Shown here: positions 18,690 to 20,813 of the stretch, piece after piece
Layout: the number at the start of each line of letters is the position of its first letter
Position numbering within the stretch: the first letter of the stretch is position 1
Assembly: GCA_018902385.1 (NCBI GenBank)
Contig: JABSSW010000126.1
Location: forward strand, 1-20,813
Length of the DNA: 20,813 bases
Source: Physcia stellaris
Lineage: Eukaryota > Ascomycota > Lecanoromycetes > Caliciales > Physciaceae
Reading direction: 5' to 3'
Notes under the pieces: model-generated
Seen by the model: the letters and a program-made list of their open reading frames with translations, nothing else
What the model was told of the DNA's origin: nothing
Database searches by the model: none
Translations under genes and position numbers: made by a program

Positions 18690-18909
18690 TGTCTAGAAAA
18701 CAGATAGCATAACGAGAATATTTGATCTAGAAAGCAAATTAGAAAACAGATAACATAACGAAAATATTTGATTTAAAGAGCAAATATGTACAGAAAATCG
18801 AATGTCAAAAGTAAATTGTAAACGTCAAGTTCTAAATCGCGCTAGTTTTCATATGAATTTTCGTTGATAAAATAAGTTTTCAATCGAAATTTCAAACATG
18901 TTCGTAACA
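18690..18909 (-). repeat. 3' LTR of element C, with a 46-bp tandem duplication
   Basis: It matches 20636-20811 except that a 46-bp unit is doubled (18694-18739 and 18740-18785). The unit includes ATATTTGAT, the arm that pairs with the leader. The two units differ at five positions, all transitions at ApG or CpT. TG is at 18690 and CA at 18909. Confidence 0.85.
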
Positions 18910-18928
18910 CTATTTTTTCGTCTTTTTC
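18910..18928 (-). promoter_or_regulatory. Polypurine tract of element C
   Basis: A pyrimidine-rich run on the plus strand (CTATTTTTTCGTCTTTTTC) directly after the left LTR gives a purine tract on the minus strand ending at the LTR's TG, the expected plus-strand primer position for a minus-oriented element. Confidence 0.5.
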
Positions 18929-19820
18929 AAGTTTCGTTTCGAAACGAATATTCATTTTTTTTATCGATCGACATTGCAAAGAAATTCGTTGATTGTAATT
19001 CAAATATTTGTCTGATCATAATTGACGCTGAAAATTTCAAAGCAAATACGATAAATGTGAAAAATAAATCCGAAAACAAAAAATGAAAAACGAAAAAAAA
19101 TAAATATATGCGAAAACGAAAATGAAAATCTTGTTGAAAATTTTGTTTCGCGAAAATATTTGCAAATTAATATGATGAAACGATCGATTTCTCAAAAAAC
19201 AAAAGCAGAAAAAACAAAACGATATCGATTTCGCGAGTATGTTGTTTCAAACTTTTCGAATTTGAACTTTTCGAATTCTTATTAATCGACGCGTCTTGAT
19301 TGATTGCAGATTCTAAAAAGAAAAATCGATTGACAGAATATTGACGCATTGACAGCGACAAAAAACTGCGAAAAAAACGAACTAATTTGATCGTGTAGCA
19401 AATTTATTGATTCGATGTTTTTCAGTTTTTCTTCGTGTCATTTGTTTTCGTATCGTTTGTATGTAAAGATTCATTTTCATTGATGTTGATTGCGAAAATG
19501 TAAAAAATCGAACGCAACGTTTTTGACGTCGTTTTGAATTCATTGAAATCGATTAATCGTTCGTTCATAAAATGTCGTTGAAACAAACATTAATCGTTGT
19601 AACAGAAACAAACGTCGTTGAAGCAAATTTACTCGAATTTGACGAAACGAAATTTAAAAATTCGAAAATTTTGTTTGATTTTGAATGATTGATTTGTTTG
19701 ATTTGAAATAAATGATTTGATGTGTGTGTGATTTTTATTTTTCTTTTTATCAAGCGATGTTTCAACGTTTCAAGAAAATGATTATTGTAAAAATCATTTG
19801 ATGAGTGAATTGATTGACTC

Positions 19821-19998
19821 GAAAACAAGAAAATCGTCTATTGATTGACTGATTGATTCGAAGAGCAAAAAAATCGATTATTGACTGAATGTCGACTGAT
19901 TTCGACGAACAAAAAAATCGACTATTGATTGTCGTTGTAACAGACTCATTGATTGATCGATTTTCAAAACAAAAAAATCAACAATTGATTGTTATTTT
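19821..19998. repeat. Irregular tandem repeats in element C
   Basis: Four successive units each contain an A-rich run ending AAATC, followed by a (T/A)ATTGA(T/C)TG word, starting near 19821, 19860, 19904 and 19965. Unit length varies from 39 to 61 bp through extra GATTGA-type words. Confidence 0.65.
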
Positions 19999-20150
19999 CG
20001 CAAATTCACGATACGTCAAATGAAAATAAAATGCAATCATCGTTCTCAAAAAAAGAACTTTTTCATTAACGCAAATTCACGATCATTTTCGCTTCACGAA
20101 AAATAATTGAAATCGTTCATCGTTTGCAAAAACAGAATTTCGTCGTTTCG

Positions 20151-20311
20151 TGAAAATTCGTTCTGTTGTTTCATTCATGAAGACGTCATGTTTCATGATT
20201 TTTTTCGAAAGAATTTTCGTTTCGTTGACATGAAGATGTTTTATGTAAATTTTTCATTCAATTCACGAAGATTCGTTCTGTGACTTCGTGATTTTTTTCT
20301 AAGAGAATTTC
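20151..20311. repeat. Diverged direct repeat pair in element C
   Basis: CGTGAAAATTCGTTCTGT...TTCATGATTTTTTTCGAAAGAATTTT (from 20151) resembles CACGAAGATTCGTTCTGT...TTCGTGATTTTTTTCTAAGAGAATTTC (from 20262). The second copy is shorter by an internal gap. Confidence 0.55.
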
Positions 20312-20476
20312 ACATTTTGACGATTTTATTTTGCTTACTCGCGTATTTCGACGAGCAATCTGTTTCGCAAAAAGTTTTGTCGAATGTCAATTAGTCTCGC
20401 AAAACTCAGAGCGAAAAATCGTGCTGAAAACGTGAAAATGATTTCGTCATCGTCATTGTTGATAAAGAAAGATTTC

Positions 20477-20530
20477 GTGCTGAAGATGAAATCGTCACGA
20501 GTTGAATTGTGCTGAAGACGAAATCGTCAC
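20477..20530. repeat. 32-bp tandem duplication in element C
   Basis: GTGCTGAAGATGAAATCGTCAC at 20477-20498 recurs as GTGCTGAAGACGAAATCGTCAC at 20509-20530. A weaker third copy (GTGCTGAAAACG) lies near 20421. Confidence 0.75.
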
Positions 20531-20613
20531 AAATTGACAACGATTTTGTTTCTTTTTACTCGTTGATCGTCACGAAAACGAATGTGAAATTTACATCGTT
20601 CGTCACGATGAAA

Positions 20614-20673
20614 ATCAAATATAATGTAAGAAACGTGTTAGAAAACAACAATAACATAACGAAAATATTTGAT
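20614..20673 (-). promoter_or_regulatory. Putative self-priming inverted repeat of element C
   Basis: ATCAAATAT at 20614-20622 (leader) is the exact reverse complement of ATATTTGAT at 20665-20673 (29 bp inside the LTR). The leader arm is followed by AATGTAAG, as in the gag-only element. Arms are 9 bp and AT-rich, so taken alone this would be weak. Confidence 0.4.
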
Positions 20674-20811
20674 CTAGAAAGCAAATATGTACAGAAAATC
20701 GAATGTCAAAAGTAAATTGTGAACGTCAAATTCTAAATCGCGCTAATTTTCATAAGAATTTTCGCTGATAAAATAAAATTTCAATCGAAATTTTCAAACA
20801 TGTTCGTAACA
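20636..20811 (-). repeat. 5' LTR of element C
   Basis: 176 bp, TG at 20636 and CA at 20811, matching 18690-18909 apart from the extra 46-bp unit there. In element orientation it opens TGTTACGAACATG. Transitions relative to the left copy are nearly all ApG/ApA or CpT/TpT. Confidence 0.85.
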
Positions 20812-20813
20812 AA

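Larger units (their letters stand above)
18929..20600 (-). other. Interior of element C, no recognisable gene
   Basis: About 1.7 kb. The longest open stretches (19828-19565 on minus; 20509-20715 on plus, which runs into the LTR) have no motif I recognise. The interior is rich in short internal duplications (separate entries). It could be a decayed gag or purely structural RNA of a LARD/TRIM-like element. Confidence 0.45.
18690..20811 (-). mobile_element. Non-autonomous LTR element C, partly mutated
   Basis: Direct repeats at 18690-18909 and 20636-20811 with TG...CA ends enclose about 1.73 kb with no readable Gag or Pol. Minus orientation is supported by a purine tract next to the left LTR (minus strand GAAAAAGACGAAAAAATAG, 18910-18928) and by the leader motif ATAATGTAAG next to the right LTR, shared with A and the gag-only element. 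Base pattern is intermediate: ApG and CpT are present throughout, but GG and CC are almost gone. Flanking duplication cannot be tested because only two bases follow the right LTR. Confidence 0.75.

Noticed and set aside
19821-19998. CRISPR-like array
   Set aside because: Repeats are imperfect, of irregular length and without unique spacers of constant size; they are diverged tandem repeats in a retroelement.
2797-20811. Idea that element C is simply a mutated copy of the gag-only element, because both have 176-bp LTRs
   Set aside because: The LTR interiors do not align even allowing for C-to-T/G-to-A change. Only the leader motif and general layout are shared.
1-20813. Alternative that the AT-rich DNA is mitochondrial or from an AT-rich protist
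   Set aside because: The GC-balanced nested element, fungal Gag/Pol/Plavaka families and dinucleotide-specific depletion fit mutated nuclear repeats of a filamentous fungus better.

Overview
The window is repeat-only DNA from a filamentous fungus, most likely a Pezizomycotina ascomycete. It holds Ty3/gypsy LTR retrotransposons with fungal-type Gag/Pol, a Plavaka-like DNA transposase, and two sharply different base compositions. No host gene, rRNA, tRNA or CRISPR array is visible. I could not search databases, so family names rest on motifs read by eye.

Layout. (1) 1-8091, minus strand: Ty3/gypsy element 'A', heavily mutated and cut by the window's left edge. Reading leftwards it has a 5' LTR (7882-8091), leader and gag (about 7850-6078), protease (5753-5466), reverse transcriptase/RNase H (2157 to about 1200) and integrase (about 690 to 1). 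(2) 2797-5228: a GC-balanced gag-only LTR element nested in A between protease and RT, also on the minus strand, with 176-bp LTRs and a perfect 5-bp target duplication (AATTG). Its 531-aa Gag ORF is the only intact coding sequence in the window. (3) About 8700-10263, minus strand: a mutated Plavaka-type transposase, with a roughly 227-bp tandem duplication at 10.8-11.28 kb. (4) About 12.38-17.38 kb, plus strand: Ty3/gypsy element 'B', a chromovirus remnant with gag, CCHC knuckle, protease, RT/RNase H, integrase and chromodomain. I could not define its LTRs. (5) 18690-20811: element 'C', a 2.1-kb non-autonomous LTR element, minus orientation, only partly mutated.

Two themes tie the window together. 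First, in the AT-rich DNA nearly every C is followed by A or G and nearly every G is preceded by T or C. CpT and CpC (ApG and GpG on the other strand) have been almost erased, while CpA, TpG and CpG survive. This is a RIP-like C-to-T signature with CpY specificity, unlike classical Neurospora CpA-directed RIP. Coding remnants therefore stay readable but lose every Trp (TGG to TGA/TAA), many Pro and Gly codons, and catalytic Asp codons preceded by a purine. The gag-only element shows none of this and C is intermediate. Second, A, the gag-only element and C share an architecture at the 5' LTR/leader junction. A 9-10 bp leader arm lies next to AATGTRA and pairs perfectly with an arm 29-41 bp inside the LTR, and the arm sequences differ in each element. 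This suggests Tf1-like self-primed reverse transcription and a common lineage, with the gag-only element and C as likely dependants of A-like autonomous elements.
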